Under the pieces are notes generated by a model. It saw only the letters and a program-made list of their open reading frames with translations, was not told the DNA's origin and made no database searches. The position numbers were made by a program, and so were the translations under genes. A stretch of 64,000 nucleotides of DNA from Callorhinus ursinus (Eukaryota > Chordata > Mammalia > Carnivora > Otariidae). The stretch lies in contig NW_020313005.1 in assembly GCF_003265705.1 (NCBI RefSeq), positions 14,152,636-14,216,635 on the forward strand, written 5' to 3'. Shown here in pieces: positions 1 through 11,110 of the stretch (positions are counted from its first letter, which is position 1; the number at the start of each line of letters is the position of its first letter).

Positions 1-178
1 GGGGGGGGGGGGGGGGGGGGGGATGGGTTAGCCTGGTGATGGGTATTTAGGAGGGCACGTTCTGCATGGAGCACTGGGTGTTATGAACAAACAATGAATC
101 ATGGAACACTGCATCAAAAACTAATGATGTAATATATGGTGATTAACATAACAATAAAAAAAATTAAAAAAAAAAACA
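1..178 (+). mobile_element. L1 3' UTR tail, 5' part outside window
   Basis: The stretch reads as the end of a carnivore L1 3' UTR: the ATGGGTTAGCCTGGTGATGG block, then GAGCACTGGGTGTTAT, then ATCAAAAACTAATGATGTAA, then a poly(A) tail. The same order occurs in the other L1 ends of this window (for example near 37370-37520). It opens with 22 G residues where related copies have an interrupted G-rich run, so the left edge may be an assembly artefact. Confidence 0.85.
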
Positions 179-227
179 ATGTCCCCAGAAAATATACTCT
201 AAACAAATCAGAAAAGCCCTGAAACCA

Positions 228-330
228 GGGGAAAAGAAAGGGAAAGAAAGAAAAAAGAAAAAGAAGAAAGAAAAAAGAAAAAGAAAAAGATAAAAACAAA
301 CAAAACAGAACAAAACAAAAAACAGAATAT
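228..330 (+). repeat. A/G-rich low-complexity tract
   Basis: Almost pure purine sequence made of AAAG and AAAAG-like units, grading into CAAAA units. It lies just downstream of the L1 poly(A) tail and probably grew from it. Confidence 0.75.
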
Positions 331-339
331 GATCAAATA

Positions 340-825
340 TGATCAGGCTGGTGCATAGATCAGTGCCACACACTAGATTTGGGTGTATTTTGGTCTGTTA
401 GAAGAAAGTGCCTCCCAAAATTTTAAATAAAGAAAAACTTATATATGTAAAAATAAAGGTTTATATGATGAAGGGTTGGAATATCACTGTAAAGATGAAA
501 ATTATAAAAAATTTTATAAAAGGAATTGATAAGATAAGAAGTTGTTTGAAAAAAGAAAGAAGAGGTTTAAAAAAAAAAGTGAGAGAATGTGATCAGGCAG
601 GAGACTAGAACAAAACCATGCACTAGAGATTTAGGGTATATTTTGATCTGTTAGAAGAAACTGTATCTCAAAATTTTAAGGAGAGAACAACTTATATAGA
701 TATGCCAAAAATAAGGGTAACGACTATGAAGGGATAGAATATGACTCTAGAAATGAAAAATAAAAGTGTTTTTCTTTTTTAAAGTGATGGATAAGTTGTT
801 GGTTGAAAAAGGGAAAAAGAAAAAT
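340..825. repeat. Diverged tandem duplication, 250-bp period
   Basis: Two head-to-tail copies start at TGATCAGGC (340 and 590). Both carry, in the same order, a CACTAGA block, GGGT-TATTTTG-TCTGTTAGAAGAAA, CTCAAAATTTTAA, AACTTATATA, a TATGAAGGG-T-GAATAT block and GATAAG-TGTT-G-TTGAAAAA. The copies differ by many substitutions and small indels. The block may be monomers of a carnivore L1 5' UTR; that identity is from memory and unverified. Confidence 0.6.
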
Positions 826-1397
826 TCAAAAAAAAATAAAGGTGTTTAAAAATATTAACTTTGAAAGACTAAAGAATCATGGTAAAAAACCCATGGAATC
901 TATGTGCAGTATTCCCCTAGCTCTGGAGTTCAGCTGTTCTCATTGATTTGTAATCTTGGTCTTGGCTGGCTGTTCTTGCTGATCTTCTGGGGGAGGGGCC
1001 TGTTGTCGTCGTTCCCAAGTGTCTTTGCTGGAGGCAGAATTGCCCGCCCTTGCCTGGTCTGGGCTAAATAATCTGCTCGGGGTTCCTCTCAGGAGCTTTT
1101 GTTCCCTGCAAGCTTTCGGTACAGTTTTGCAGGACAAGAGTGAAAATGGCAGCCTCCCAATCTCTGCCCTGGAGGAGCCAAGAACTCAGGGCCCCACTCC
1201 TTAGTAAGCCCCCAGAGAAAAGCAGTCAATCACTCCCATCTCCCCAGTCTCCAGCTGTACTCCGTGCTCACTGGGCCTGTGACTGAGCACTTCTATTTCT
1301 GGCACCAGACCCCATGTGGAGTCTCCAAACCCAGCAGACCCCTGTGGTTCGCTCCCGCACTGCTCCTCCCAGGGTAGGAAGGGGAGTGTCTCTGGGT
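826..1397. mobile_element. GC-richer repeat block, possibly L1 5' UTR of another lineage
   Basis: This block is clearly richer in G and C than its neighbours and has the feel of a promoter-like repeat (CTTCTGGGGGAGGGGCCTG, CTCCTCCCAGGGTAGGAAGG). From memory it resembles the antisense strand of a carnivore L1 5' UTR, but it is unlike the two 5' UTRs readable elsewhere here (22324-23116 and 34910-36295). Short open frames occur on both strands; none looks like a known protein. Class is uncertain. Confidence 0.35.
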
Positions 1398-1435
1398 TTT
1401 AATTATTTCTCTTCTAATGCGTGGTTTAGGCATCA

Positions 1436-3088
1436 CCCAAAAGACCCCACCCCCAAATTACTAGAACTTATACAGCAATTCAGTAATGTGGCAGGATACA
1501 AAATGAATGCACAGAAATCAGTTGCTTTCTTTACACTAACAATGGAACTCTAGAAAGAGAAATTAGAGAATCGATTCCACTTACAATAGCACCAAACACC
1601 ATAAGATAACTTGGAATAAACCTAAGCAAAGAGGCAAAGGATCTATACTCTAGGAACTACAGAATACTCATGAAAGAAATTGAAGAAGACACAAAAAGAG
1701 GAGAAAACATTCCATGCTCATGAATCGGAAGAATAAACATTGTTTAAATGTTTATGCTGCCCAGAGCAATCTATACCTTCAACGCCATCCGGATCATAAT
1801 TCCAATAACAGTTTTCAAAGTGCTGGAACAAAGAATCCTAAAATTTGTATAGAATCAGAAAAGACCCTGAATCGCCAAGGAAATGTTGAAAAAGAAAACC
1901 AAAGCTGGGGTCATCACAAAGCCTGATTTCAAGCTATCTGACAAAGCTGCGATCACCAAGACAGCATGGTACTGGCACAAAAACAGACATATATACCAAG
2001 GGAACAGAATAGAGAGCCCAGATATGGACCCTCAACTCTATGGTCAAATAATCTTGACAAAGCAGGAAAAAATGTGCAATGGAAAGAAGACAGTCTTTTC
2101 AATAAATTGTGCTGAGAAAATTGGGCAGCTATATAAAGAAGAATGAAACCTGACCATTGTCTTACACCATACACAAAGATAAACTCAAAGGGATGAAAGA
2201 CCTCACTGTGAGTCAGGAATCCATCAAAATCCTGGAGGAGAACATAGGCAAACTTCTTCAACATCGGCCACAGCAACTTCTTTCAAGATACATCTCCAAA
2301 GGTAAGTGAAACAAAAGTGAAAATGAACTTTTTGGACTTCATCAAGATAAGAACTTCTGCACAGCAAAGGAAATAGTCAACAAAACAATGAGGCAACCCA
2401 CAGAATGGGAGAAGATATTTGCAAATAGCACTACAGATAAAGCGCTGATCAAGCGCTAATCAAGTCAAAAAATGGGCAGAAGACATGAACAGACACTTCT
2501 CCAAAGAAGACATACAAATGGCTAACAGACACATAAAAAATGCTCATCATCATTAGTCACCAGGGAAATTCAAATCAAGACCACATTGAGATACCACCAC
2601 CTTATACCAGTTAGAATGGCAAAAATTGACAAGGCAAGAAACAAAAAATGTTGGCAAGAATGTGGAGAAAGGGGAACCCTCTTACACTGTTTGTGGGAAT
2701 GCAAGTTGGTACAGCCACTTTGGAAAACAGTGTGGAGGTTCCTCAAAAAATTAAAAATAGAACTAACCTATGACCCAGCAATTGCACTACTGGGTATTTA
2801 CCCCATAGATACAGATGTAGTGAAAAGGAGGGCCACATGCACCCAGTGTTCATAGCAGCAATGTCCACAGTAGCACAACTGTGGAAAGAGCTAAGATGCT
2901 CTTCAACAGATGAATGGATAAAGAAGATGTGGTCCATATATACAATGGAATATTACTCAGCCATCAGAAAGGATGAATACCCAACTTCTGCATCAACATG
3001 GATGGAACTGGAGGAGATTATGCTAAGTGAAATAAGTCAAGCAGAGAATGCCAATTATCATAGGATTTCACTTATTTGTCAAACATAA
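1436..3088 (+). pseudogene. L1 ORF2 remnant, C-terminal half
   Basis: This is a decayed copy of the L1 ORF2 protein, which in intact elements carries endonuclease, reverse transcriptase and a Cys-rich C-terminus for target-primed reverse transcription. The reading starts after the catalytic core at the [13 protein letters not shown] region and ends with a recognisable IYTMEYYSAIRKDEY and WMELEEIMLSEISQAE near 2930-3050, with a TAA stop at 3086-3088. Pieces lie in at least four frame segments (1714-1926, 1883-2146, 2586-2855, 2837-3088), so frameshifts and stops are abundant. It cannot make an active protein. Confidence 0.9.
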
Positions 3089-3326
3089 GGAATAACATGG
3101 AGGACATTAGGAGAAGGAAGGGAAAAATGAAAGGGGGGAAATCAGAGAAGGAGATGAACCATAAGAGACTATGAACTCCGAGAAACAAACAGGGTTTTAG
3201 AGGGGAAGGGGGAGGGTGGATTGGTTAGCCCAGTGATTGGTATTAAGGAGGCCACGTATTGCATGGAGCACTGGGTGTTATATGCAAACAATGACTCATG
3301 GAACACTACATCAAAAACAAATGTTA

Positions 3327-3522
3327 GGGGCACCTGGGTGACTCAGTCATTAAGCGTTTGCCTATGGCTCAGGTCATGATCCCAGAGTCCTGGGATCGAG
3401 ACCCAATCTGGCTCCCTGCTCAGAGGGAAGCCTGTTTCTCCCTTTCTCACTCCCCCTGCTTGTGTCCCCTCTCTTGCTATCTCTCTCTCGGTTAAATAAA
3501 TAAATAAAATCTTAAAAAAAAA
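3327..3522 (+). mobile_element. SINEC (tRNA-Lys-derived SINE)
   Basis: It begins GGGGCACCTGGGTGACTCAG (box A-like), has the GTCATGATCCCAGAGTCCTGGGATCGAG box B region, then a pyrimidine-rich part and an AAATAAATAAATAAAATCTT-poly(A) tail. It lies inside the 3' UTR of the preceding L1. Flanking duplication is A-rich and not cleanly readable. Confidence 0.95.
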
Positions 3523-3590
3523 ACAACAACTAATGATGTACTGTATGGTGACTAACATAACAATAAAATAAAATTAAATGAAAAAAATAA

Positions 3591-3889
3591 AAATAAGAGA
3601 GGTGAAATATTTTTGGTACTAAGTTACAAAAAGAAATTGTCATATCAGAGTTTATTTATATCTTTGGGATTTATAAAAATATATTTGTTTTTGAAAGTTC
3701 TATCAGTTATGCTACTCACTAATCCAAACAAATAATTCCATAAATAACCCAAGTTAGTGATTGTTTTGTTTTCTTTTTAGAACTCACTTGCTTTGTTTTG
3801 TTTTATTTGGGAAATGCACTTTTGATTTTTTTAAGTGTTTCCCTGATTGCTCCTAATAGAAGAGCACTATGTCAAGTATTCATAGGCTC
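3591..3889. other. No recognised feature
   Basis: AT-rich sequence with T-runs. I see no repeat family, RNA gene or convincing coding frame. Confidence 0.5.
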
Positions 3890-4790
3890 AGTCACTCATT
3901 CATTTACTCATACAGCTGCTAACTACTCATTCATTCACACTCCTCATTTGCTTGTACTCAATCACTTATTTATTCAACAATTTTTTTTCATTGAGGTTCT
4001 ATGATGTGTTAGGTACTTGGGTTTGGTGTCAAACAAAACAGACACTGCTCCTGCTTTCTTGGAGCCTGCAGATTACTGAGAAAGAAAAATAAAGCAAACC
4101 AATGACCACACAAATACACATCTAGTTAAAATTGTGACTAAATTGATAACAGACATTCTATAATAGTGGGAAAGCATAGAAGACAAGGCATGCTTTACAG
4201 GAGGAGTTTAGAGTGGTGATCAGGAAATCTTTGTGGAAAGCACATTTTCCTGAGACCTGAACAATGAGTAGAACCCAGAAAAGCTAAGGAGAAGAGGAGA
4301 AAGAGGAAAATAGGGGAATAGCATGTGCAAGGCACCAAAAAGAGTGGGAATCCATTATGATGGGCATATAGGAATGGAAAACATGGAATGAGATGATCCT
4401 AGACAGGCTAGCAATGGTTGAATTTCACAGATTCTTGTAGGTCACACCAAGAAATTTGGATTTAATGTTGAGTGATGGAACATTTATTAGAAGTGTTAAA
4501 TGAGCAGGAACAGTAGCATAGGTGGGCTGATATTAGCAATTAAAATTTAATGTCTAGAAAGAGAAGGAGTAGATGTGGGAAAAGTTAAAGATTGTTGCAT
4601 CTAGATGACTTGGACTAGGGTGTTACAGAGGGAATTGGGAGAAGTGGACAGATTAAAGATGATCTAGTGGATCAAATTGATGGGTCTTGGTGATGGATCG
4701 CATGTGAGGCTAGAAGGGTGGAATGAGTTATCAATGACAATTCCAAGATTCTGGCTGTAGGTTCATGTGAATTGGAGGAGCCGTCATGAA
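3890..4790 (-). mobile_element. Ancient LINE-2 (L2), antisense
   Basis: The left end has TCATTCATT-type units, then TTATTCAACAATTTTTTTTC and TCTATGATGTGTTAGGTACT. This is a mutated form of the reverse-complement L2 3' end (TTGAGCACCTACTATGTGCC). The following CTGCTCCTG-TTCTTGGAGC block fits as well, and more degraded L2-like sequence (TTGGACTAGGGTGTTACAG) continues to about 4790. Divergence is high, as expected for a pre-eutherian repeat. Confidence 0.65.
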
Positions 4791-4867
4791 ATACTGTTAT
4801 ATAAGGGGAAAATGAACACTGGGAAGAGAAATGAAGTCTGGGAACAGAAGGCCTCGCCCCACCTGAG

Positions 4868-4925
4868 GAAAAAAAAAAGGAAAGGAAAGAAAAGGAAAAA
4901 GAAAAGAGAAGAGAGAAAACGAAAG
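4868..4925 (+). repeat. Polypurine (A/G) tract
   Basis: AAAAGGAAAGGAAAGAAAAGG-type low-complexity sequence. Confidence 0.8.
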
Positions 4926-6490
4926 TAGGAATAAAGCATGAAAAGGGAGAGTAGGAGATTCCAGTCTGTCAAGGTTTCAGTATCCTCTGCCTCCTACCCA
5001 CAGTATAGTTTTGTAAAATGATTACAAGCAAGGTGAATATGGGCCCTATGGGTCAACCAAGGGCCATTTTGGAAGTATTTTAGGCTTATAGTCCCCATGG
5101 CTTATGTGAGGCTAGCTCTCCTGGTGTGAAAGCCTTGTCCTAGCCCATGTAACCCAGAAAGCAGAGACTGAGTTATAGGGCTTATATCCTTGATTAGGGA
5201 GTGAGCAAGGGGAGTGAAGTTAGCAGGGCATGTAGGCCAAGAATGAGGATTTGCTAGGGAGGCTACTACACATAGCTGATTTTGTTCTGTCCTAAGGGTA
5301 CATCTTTGAAATTCATACAAACTATATCTCAGGATCTTTCATCAGTGAAGTAAAAGAAGGAAAAATTTATATATGTTACTATCTCTTCTTGGTCAAAGGT
5401 TTACCCCTTTGGGTCTTCAGTCCCCCAAAGGATGGGTATGAGTGTAGGTGCTGTCAGGTGGTGTCCTTGAAAAGCTGGTTGAAGCCTTTGTAGAGGGGCT
5501 GGGGCTGGAATTAGTAGCCAGAGGTCCTGGAGACCAGTGAGAGGCTACAAGACATGAAAGTTAAAACACATGTGATTCCCACACTGTCTTCCTGAGGAAA
5601 TTGAGTACCCTGGACCCAGCTCTGCACACAAAGACCACAGCCCCGGCCAGGCTCAGGTCTTGTTGCTTAGTCAGCCAGGGGAGAAGGGATGGAAGCCTTT
5701 TACAGTCCTCTCAAGTCTGTTGTACAGAGGAAACAGGAGACACCAAGAGGGCAACAGGCCCAATTACTTGTATGTGACTTAGGCGATTATACGTTGCAGC
5801 ACAGTGGGAACTGGAAACACCAAGAGGGCAACACGCTTAATTGCTTGCATGTCACTTAGGAGGGAATAAGATGCTGTCCTCTCAGCTGATTGCCTTTCTT
5901 TCAATGTTTATTGTATATGATGGTGAGAGGAGATATTTCACAGTATAAAATTAAGAATTTGTCTTGGATAAGCCAAAAATCAAGATGATTTTTGAATGGG
6001 AGGGAGGGAGGCTCTTGGAAACAGGACTTAGGACTCAGTCTCTATTGATTGCTAAAGAAGCAGAGTGTGAGTGGCTCAGAGAGTCTGACCTTTCCTTCTA
6101 CTGCCAGTGCTGGAAGGGTGTGTGCTCCGAAGGCTAGGGAGATGTGCCTGTAGGAATAGCCCTTCCTGATTCAATCCAGTAAGTAGAAGGTGTTTAGGTA
6201 GCTGTTCTGGGCTCCAGCAGGCCCATAGTAGCCTCTCATGGCTGATTAGGCTCAATTCCAATGTGTTCTATATCCGTATTATGCATATTATCCTGCTTTG
6301 TGATGAAGGACGCTCACTGACTCCCAGAGAGAACTGGCTCTCCTTTAAACCCCATACCTACTTTGGGAGTGTCATTCTCTTAATCTTCACCCTAGGGAGG
6401 AAGAAGTGGTCCTCTTACCCCGGTCTCCTTTTGTATGGAGCCTGATTAAGTAGTGGTTTAATCATTACAACCATTGTTATTGAACCATTA
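4926..6490. other. Mostly unique sequence, no gene seen
   Basis: No open frame looks like a known protein and I recognise no repeat family apart from a local 77-bp duplication (5741-5861). Short open frames at 5102-5320 (-) and 6263-6445 (+) have no recognisable domains and look like chance. Confidence 0.5.
5741..5861 (+). repeat. Two diverged copies, 77-bp period
   Basis: CACCAAGAGGGCAACA at 5741 and again at 5818, each followed by C-AATTNCTTGNATGTNACTTAGG. The shared core is about 43 bp with several substitutions, so it is an old local duplication. Confidence 0.7.
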
Positions 6491-6499
6491 TCATATGTC

Positions 6500-6665
6500 A
6501 TATATTTGTTAGCTTATCCTTCATGAGTACATTGTAAGGAAGGTATTATTATCCCCATTTTACAAATGAGGAAATAAATGCTTAGAGGCATTAACTCTCT
6601 TGCTCAAAGCCACAGAGCTGGGGCTGGTGGAGCCTGGATTCCAGTGTCTGGTAACGTCTAAGTAC
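6500..6665 (+). mobile_element. L2/MIR-type 3' fragment
   Basis: TATTATTATCCCCATTTTAC followed by AAATGAGGAAATAAATGC and CTCAAAGCCACAGAGCTGG is the conserved L2/MIR 3' signature. Confidence 0.75.
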
Positions 6666-6862
6666 AAACACTGTACATTTAGAGCAGGATTTCAGAGGGG
6701 CTGCTTCAAAAAGGGAGAGTTCAGGTTTTGTGGTTCTACACATATAACCCCACCCCATTCAGAGAAGATTTAAACAAATTTTCTATTTACTCAGCTTTAA
6801 AGAGTCACTGAGGGGTATAACTCAAGGTAATTGAGTTGTTACCAGGGACTTTTCTAAGCAAA

Positions 6863-7320
6863 ACAGTTATATATATATATTTTTTTTAGATCTACAAGAG
6901 TTAATGAATTTTCAGATCTAAAACACTAGTCGCATTTTTTTATGTTATGTTAATCACCATACATTACATCATTAGTTTTTGATGTAGTATTCCATGATTC
7001 ATTGTTTGCATATAACACCCAGTGCTCCATGCAGAACATGCCCTCTTTAATACCCATCACCAGGCTAACGCATCCCCCCACCCCCCTCCCCTCTAGAACC
7101 CTCATATTTTTCAGAGTCCATCATCTCTCATGGTTCATCTCCCCCTTCATTCTTCCCCTCCTGCTATCTTCTTCTTCTTCTTTTTTTTTTTAACATCTAA
7201 TGTATTATTTGTTTCAGAGGTACAGATCTGTGATTCAACAGTCTTGCACAATTCACAGCACTCACCATAGCACATACCCTCCCCAATGTCTATCACCCAG
7301 CAACCCCATCTAATTTTGTA
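6863..7320 (-). mobile_element. Short L1 with composite 3' UTR and probable 3' transduction
   Basis: Read on the minus strand the element has an older 3' UTR block (7190-7320), an A-rich stretch, a second younger 3' UTR block (about 6950-7170), a poly(A), then about 60 bp of non-L1 DNA and a second A/T-rich tail. TCTAAGCAAA at 6853-6862 and 7321-7330 is the likely TSD. The 5' end is truncated far into the 3' region, so no coding sequence remains. Confidence 0.75.
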
Positions 7321-7330
7321 TCTAAGCAAA

Positions 7331-8560
7331 GCATTAGCAGCTCTTCTGGTGCCTCTGAATGGCTAAGTTAAAACACAACTTCCCTCAGCCCTCAGGGTCC
7401 TGCAGACTCTCCAGGAAGATGCCTCTAAGCTGCCTGCCCCAGGATTGCTCATTGGTGTCAGCTGAACTAGACTCTGCAAACCGTAGACTGGATGAAATCA
7501 GGCACCACCTGCCTGTGCTCCACTCAGCAGACCTATCCCTCTCAGGCTGCCTCCACCACACCTCTTTTCCCTCTCTGGGCCTTCTCTCCTGACATTTTGC
7601 CAGCCTGGTCCTTTTGGTGCTCAGGCAACAATGTCCGCTCCTTTACTGGCTAGTAAACTTCCCTCTGTACTTAAAATCATCTCTTCCTTTAACACTTTGG
7701 TGTCTGTGGACCCAGCTTGGTTCCACAGCATGGTAAATGGCAGGATTTAACCACAATGAAGTCAGAATAGAAAAACATCTTAAGATCTTACTGTGACATC
7801 TTTGCAAATTAGAAAACTGGGGTCTGAGGTGGTACATGTCCTATCCAAGGCCTCACCCTTAAATAAGCAAAGCTGGCATGGAATACAGATCTCCTGATTA
7901 TTCAGCTAATACCTTCTTACCTGTACCACCACAGAAAAGAATGTATTTTCAAGTGCTTTCAGGTAAGGAAGTCAGGAAATAAGGACCACATTCTCTGTTA
8001 CTCCATATTTAGAGCGGGACAGTGCTCATGGACAGCACAATCTCACTTTGTTGCCAAAGCTTAGAAGGAAAAAGAATTATGGATCCCAACTTCACAAATA
8101 GGTGTGCATGTGTTTCACAGCTACTTAAATCATGCACACACACACACACACATCTTCAGAGAGCTAGATAATGAAATTAACAGCCATGTTTCCCCTATCT
8201 CTGGGATTTACACAGAAAATACCAGATCCAATCAAAATGGAAGATAGTCTGAGATAAGGGGCTGTTAATTTCGAAGGTGCCATCTATCATGAGATCTGGA
8301 CACTGTGTTTCCATCTCAGAGAATACTTCAGCAAGTCTCACCCTGATGCCACTGCTCAATCAGACTGTGCAGTCAGCTGGCCAAGCTCCCCAGCACCCTG
8401 TGGGATCAAAACACACATTAGCTGGATTCAGAAACTCTTGTTAGTTCTCAGGTGCTACCTCTGTGCTTATCTTATCCCCCAGACAGCTTAACTTTTCCCA
8501 AATGTAGGAAAATCTCCTTTTTTTTTCTTCTTTCTCTCTCTTCTTTTCCTTATTGTACAC
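7331..8560. other. Mostly unique sequence with weak L2/MIR traces
   Basis: 7840-7930 has a faint L2/MIR-like end. No coding frame is convincing; the open frame at 7359-7592 has no recognisable domain. Confidence 0.45.
8135..8152 (+). repeat. (CA)n microsatellite
   Basis: Nine uninterrupted CA units. Confidence 0.95.
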
Positions 8561-8569
8561 TTAGAAAAT

Positions 8570-10697
8570 GTTAGGGGCAAAAATAATTTTTATTGAGGTA
8601 ATATTGACATATAACATTAGTTTCAGGTATACAACACAATAATTCAATCTTTGTATATATTGCAAAATAATCACTACAATAAGTCTAGTTAAAATCCATC
8701 AGCATACATAGTTACAAAATATTTTCTTGTGATGAGAACTTTTAAGATCTAGTCTCTTAGCAAATTTCAAATATGTAATACAGTATGATTAAATATAGTA
8801 ACCATGCTGTGTATTACACATCATGACTTGCTTATTTGTAACTGGAAGTTTATTCCTTTTGACCTTCTTTACACATTACAGCTCCACCTGACCCCTTGGC
8901 AGGCAATGTCTATGAGCATGGGCTTTTCTATTTCTTAGATAACACATATGAGTGAAATCTTATGGTATTGGTCTTTCTCTGTCTTACTAATTTCACATAG
9001 CATAATGCTTTCAAGGTCCAACCATGTTGTCACAAATGGCAAGATTTTATTCTTTTTATAGCTGAATAATATCCAATTGTGTGTGTGTGTCTACACATAT
9101 ACCACTTTTTCTTTATCCATCAGTGGACATTTAGGTTGTTTCCATACATTGGCTATTGTAAATAATGCTTTAGTGAACATGGAGATACACATATCTTTTC
9201 AAATTAGTGTCTTTGTTTTCTTCAGATAAATACCCGGAAGTGACATTACTGGATCATATGGTAGTTCTATTTTTAGATTTTGGAGAAACCTGTCTACTGT
9301 TTTCCATAGTGGCTGTACCAACTGACATTTTCACTGCACCAATTTACATTCTCACTGACAGTGCACAATGGTTTTGTTTTCTCCACATCCTCACGAACAC
9401 TTGTTATTTCTTGTCTTTTTTATAATAGCCATTCTAATAGGTATAAGGTGATATCTCATTGTGGTTTTTATTTGCATTTCCCTGATAATTAGTGATGTTG
9501 AGCATCTTTTCATGTACCTGTTGGAAATCTGTATTTCTTCTTTGGAGAAATGTCAATTCAGGTCCTCTGCCCATTTTTTAATTGGGTTGTTTGTTTTATT
9601 GCTATTGAGTTGTATGAATGCTTTATATATTATCGATATTAACACCTTGTTGGATATATGATTTGCAAATATTTTTCCTATTCAGTTGGTTGCCTTTTCA
9701 TTTTGTTGATGGTTTCCTTTGCTGTGCAGAAGATTTTTAGTTTGATATAGTTCCATTTGTTTCCTTTTTCTTTTGTTGCTTTTGCTTTTAGTGCCAAATC
9801 AAATATATATATATATAGCCAAGACTGAGGTCAGAGAACATACTGCCTATTTTTTTTTCTTTAGGAGGTTAATAGTTTCAGGTCTTACATTCAAATCTTC
9901 AATCAATTTTAATTTTTGTGTATGGTGTACAATAGTGGTCCAGTTTCTCTTTTCTTTTCTATGTATGTATGTATGTGTCTATCATCTATCTATCTATCAT
10001 CTATCATCTATCTATCATCATCTATCTACCTATCATCTATCTATCATCTATCTATCATCTATCTATTTTTTGCATGTGGATTTCCAGTTTCTACATCACC
10101 ATTTATTGAAGAGACTGTCTTATTCCCATTGTATATTCTTGGCTATTTTGTCATAAATTAATTGACTTTATATTTGTGGATTTCTTTTTGAGCTCTTTAT
10201 CCCATTGTTCTATATGTCTGTTTTTATACCAATACAATACTGATTTGATTACTACAGCTTTGTAATATAGTTCAAAATCAGAAAGCATAATGACTTCAAC
10301 TTTGTTCTTCTTTCTCAAGATTGCTTTGGCTATTTGGGGTCTTTTGTGGTTCTATACAAATTTTAGGATTGCTGGTTCTATTTCTGTAAAAAACGCATTG
10401 GTATTTTAATAGGGATTGCATTGAATCTATACATTACTTTGGGAAATATGGGCATTTTTAACAACATTAATACCTTCAGTACATGAGCAGAGAATATTTT
10501 TCCATTTATCTGTGTCTTCCTCAATTTCCTTCATTAGTGTTTTATAGTTTTCAGTTTACAGATCTTTCACCTTCTTGATTAAATTTATTCCTAGGTATTT
10601 TATTATTTTTGAAGCAATTGTAAGTGGGATTATTTTCTCAATTTCTCTTTGTGATAGTTTATCATTAGTGTATAAAAACGCAACATATTTCTGTATA
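8570..10697 (-). mobile_element. Ancient L1M (MA/MB-like), antisense
   Basis: The left end (TTTTTATTGAGGTAATATTG then ACATATAACATTAGTTTCAG) matches the 3' UTR of old mammalian L1M elements in reverse complement. The body follows ORF2 in antisense through CTGATAATTAGTGATGTTGA (about 9480) and the window near 10200-10690. Divergence is far above that of the arctoid L1s. It is cut at about 10697 by a Tigger transposon and does not clearly resume. A TCTA tract lies at 9961-10067. Confidence 0.8.
9961..10067 (+). repeat. (TATG)n / (TCTA)n compound microsatellite
   Basis: TATG units pass into interrupted TCTA/TCATCTA units inside the old L1M. The short frames reading as YHLSS repeats across it are artefacts of the tetranucleotide. 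Confidence 0.95.
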
Positions 10698-11110
10698 TAG
10701 GCATATCGCATTTTATTGTACTTCACTTTGTTGTACTTTTCATATACTGTGTTTCTTACAAATTGAACATTTGTGGTAACCCTGCAACAAACAAATCTAT
10801 CAAGACCATTTCTGCAACAGCATTTGCTCACTTCAAGTTTCAGTGTCACATTTTGGTAATTCTCCCAATATTTCAAACTTTTTCATCATTATTATATTTG
10901 TTATGATCATCTCTGATCAGACATCTTTAATGTTACTATTGTAATTGTGAGGGGCCATGAGCCACACATATAAAACAGCAAACTTAATAAATGTGTGTGC
11001 TCTGACTGTTAACTAACTGGTTGTTTCCCCATCTCTCTTCCTCTCCTGAGAGGATTTTGTATTTCCTGAGACACAAAAATGTTGAAATCTGGCCAATTAA
11101 TAACCTTACA

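Larger units (their letters stand above)
1398..3590 (+). mobile_element. L1 with short 5' inversion
   Basis: Positions 1398-1435 match antisense L1 ORF2 (compare 58674-58710). From 1436 the sequence runs in sense through the ORF2 C-terminal half, the 3' UTR and an A-rich tail near 3590. A sense 3' part joined to a short antisense upstream patch is the signature of twin priming. A SINE at 3327-3522 splits the 3' UTR, which resumes at CTAATGATGTACTGTATGG. Confidence 0.85.

Noticed and set aside
3327..3522. Possible tRNA gene (box A/B motifs)
   Set aside because: The motifs belong to a tRNA-derived SINE with a retroposon tail; the same holds for every other SINEC copy listed.
9773..10161. Open frames rich in YHLSS repeats
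   Set aside because: They are translations of the TCTA microsatellite and the antisense L1M.
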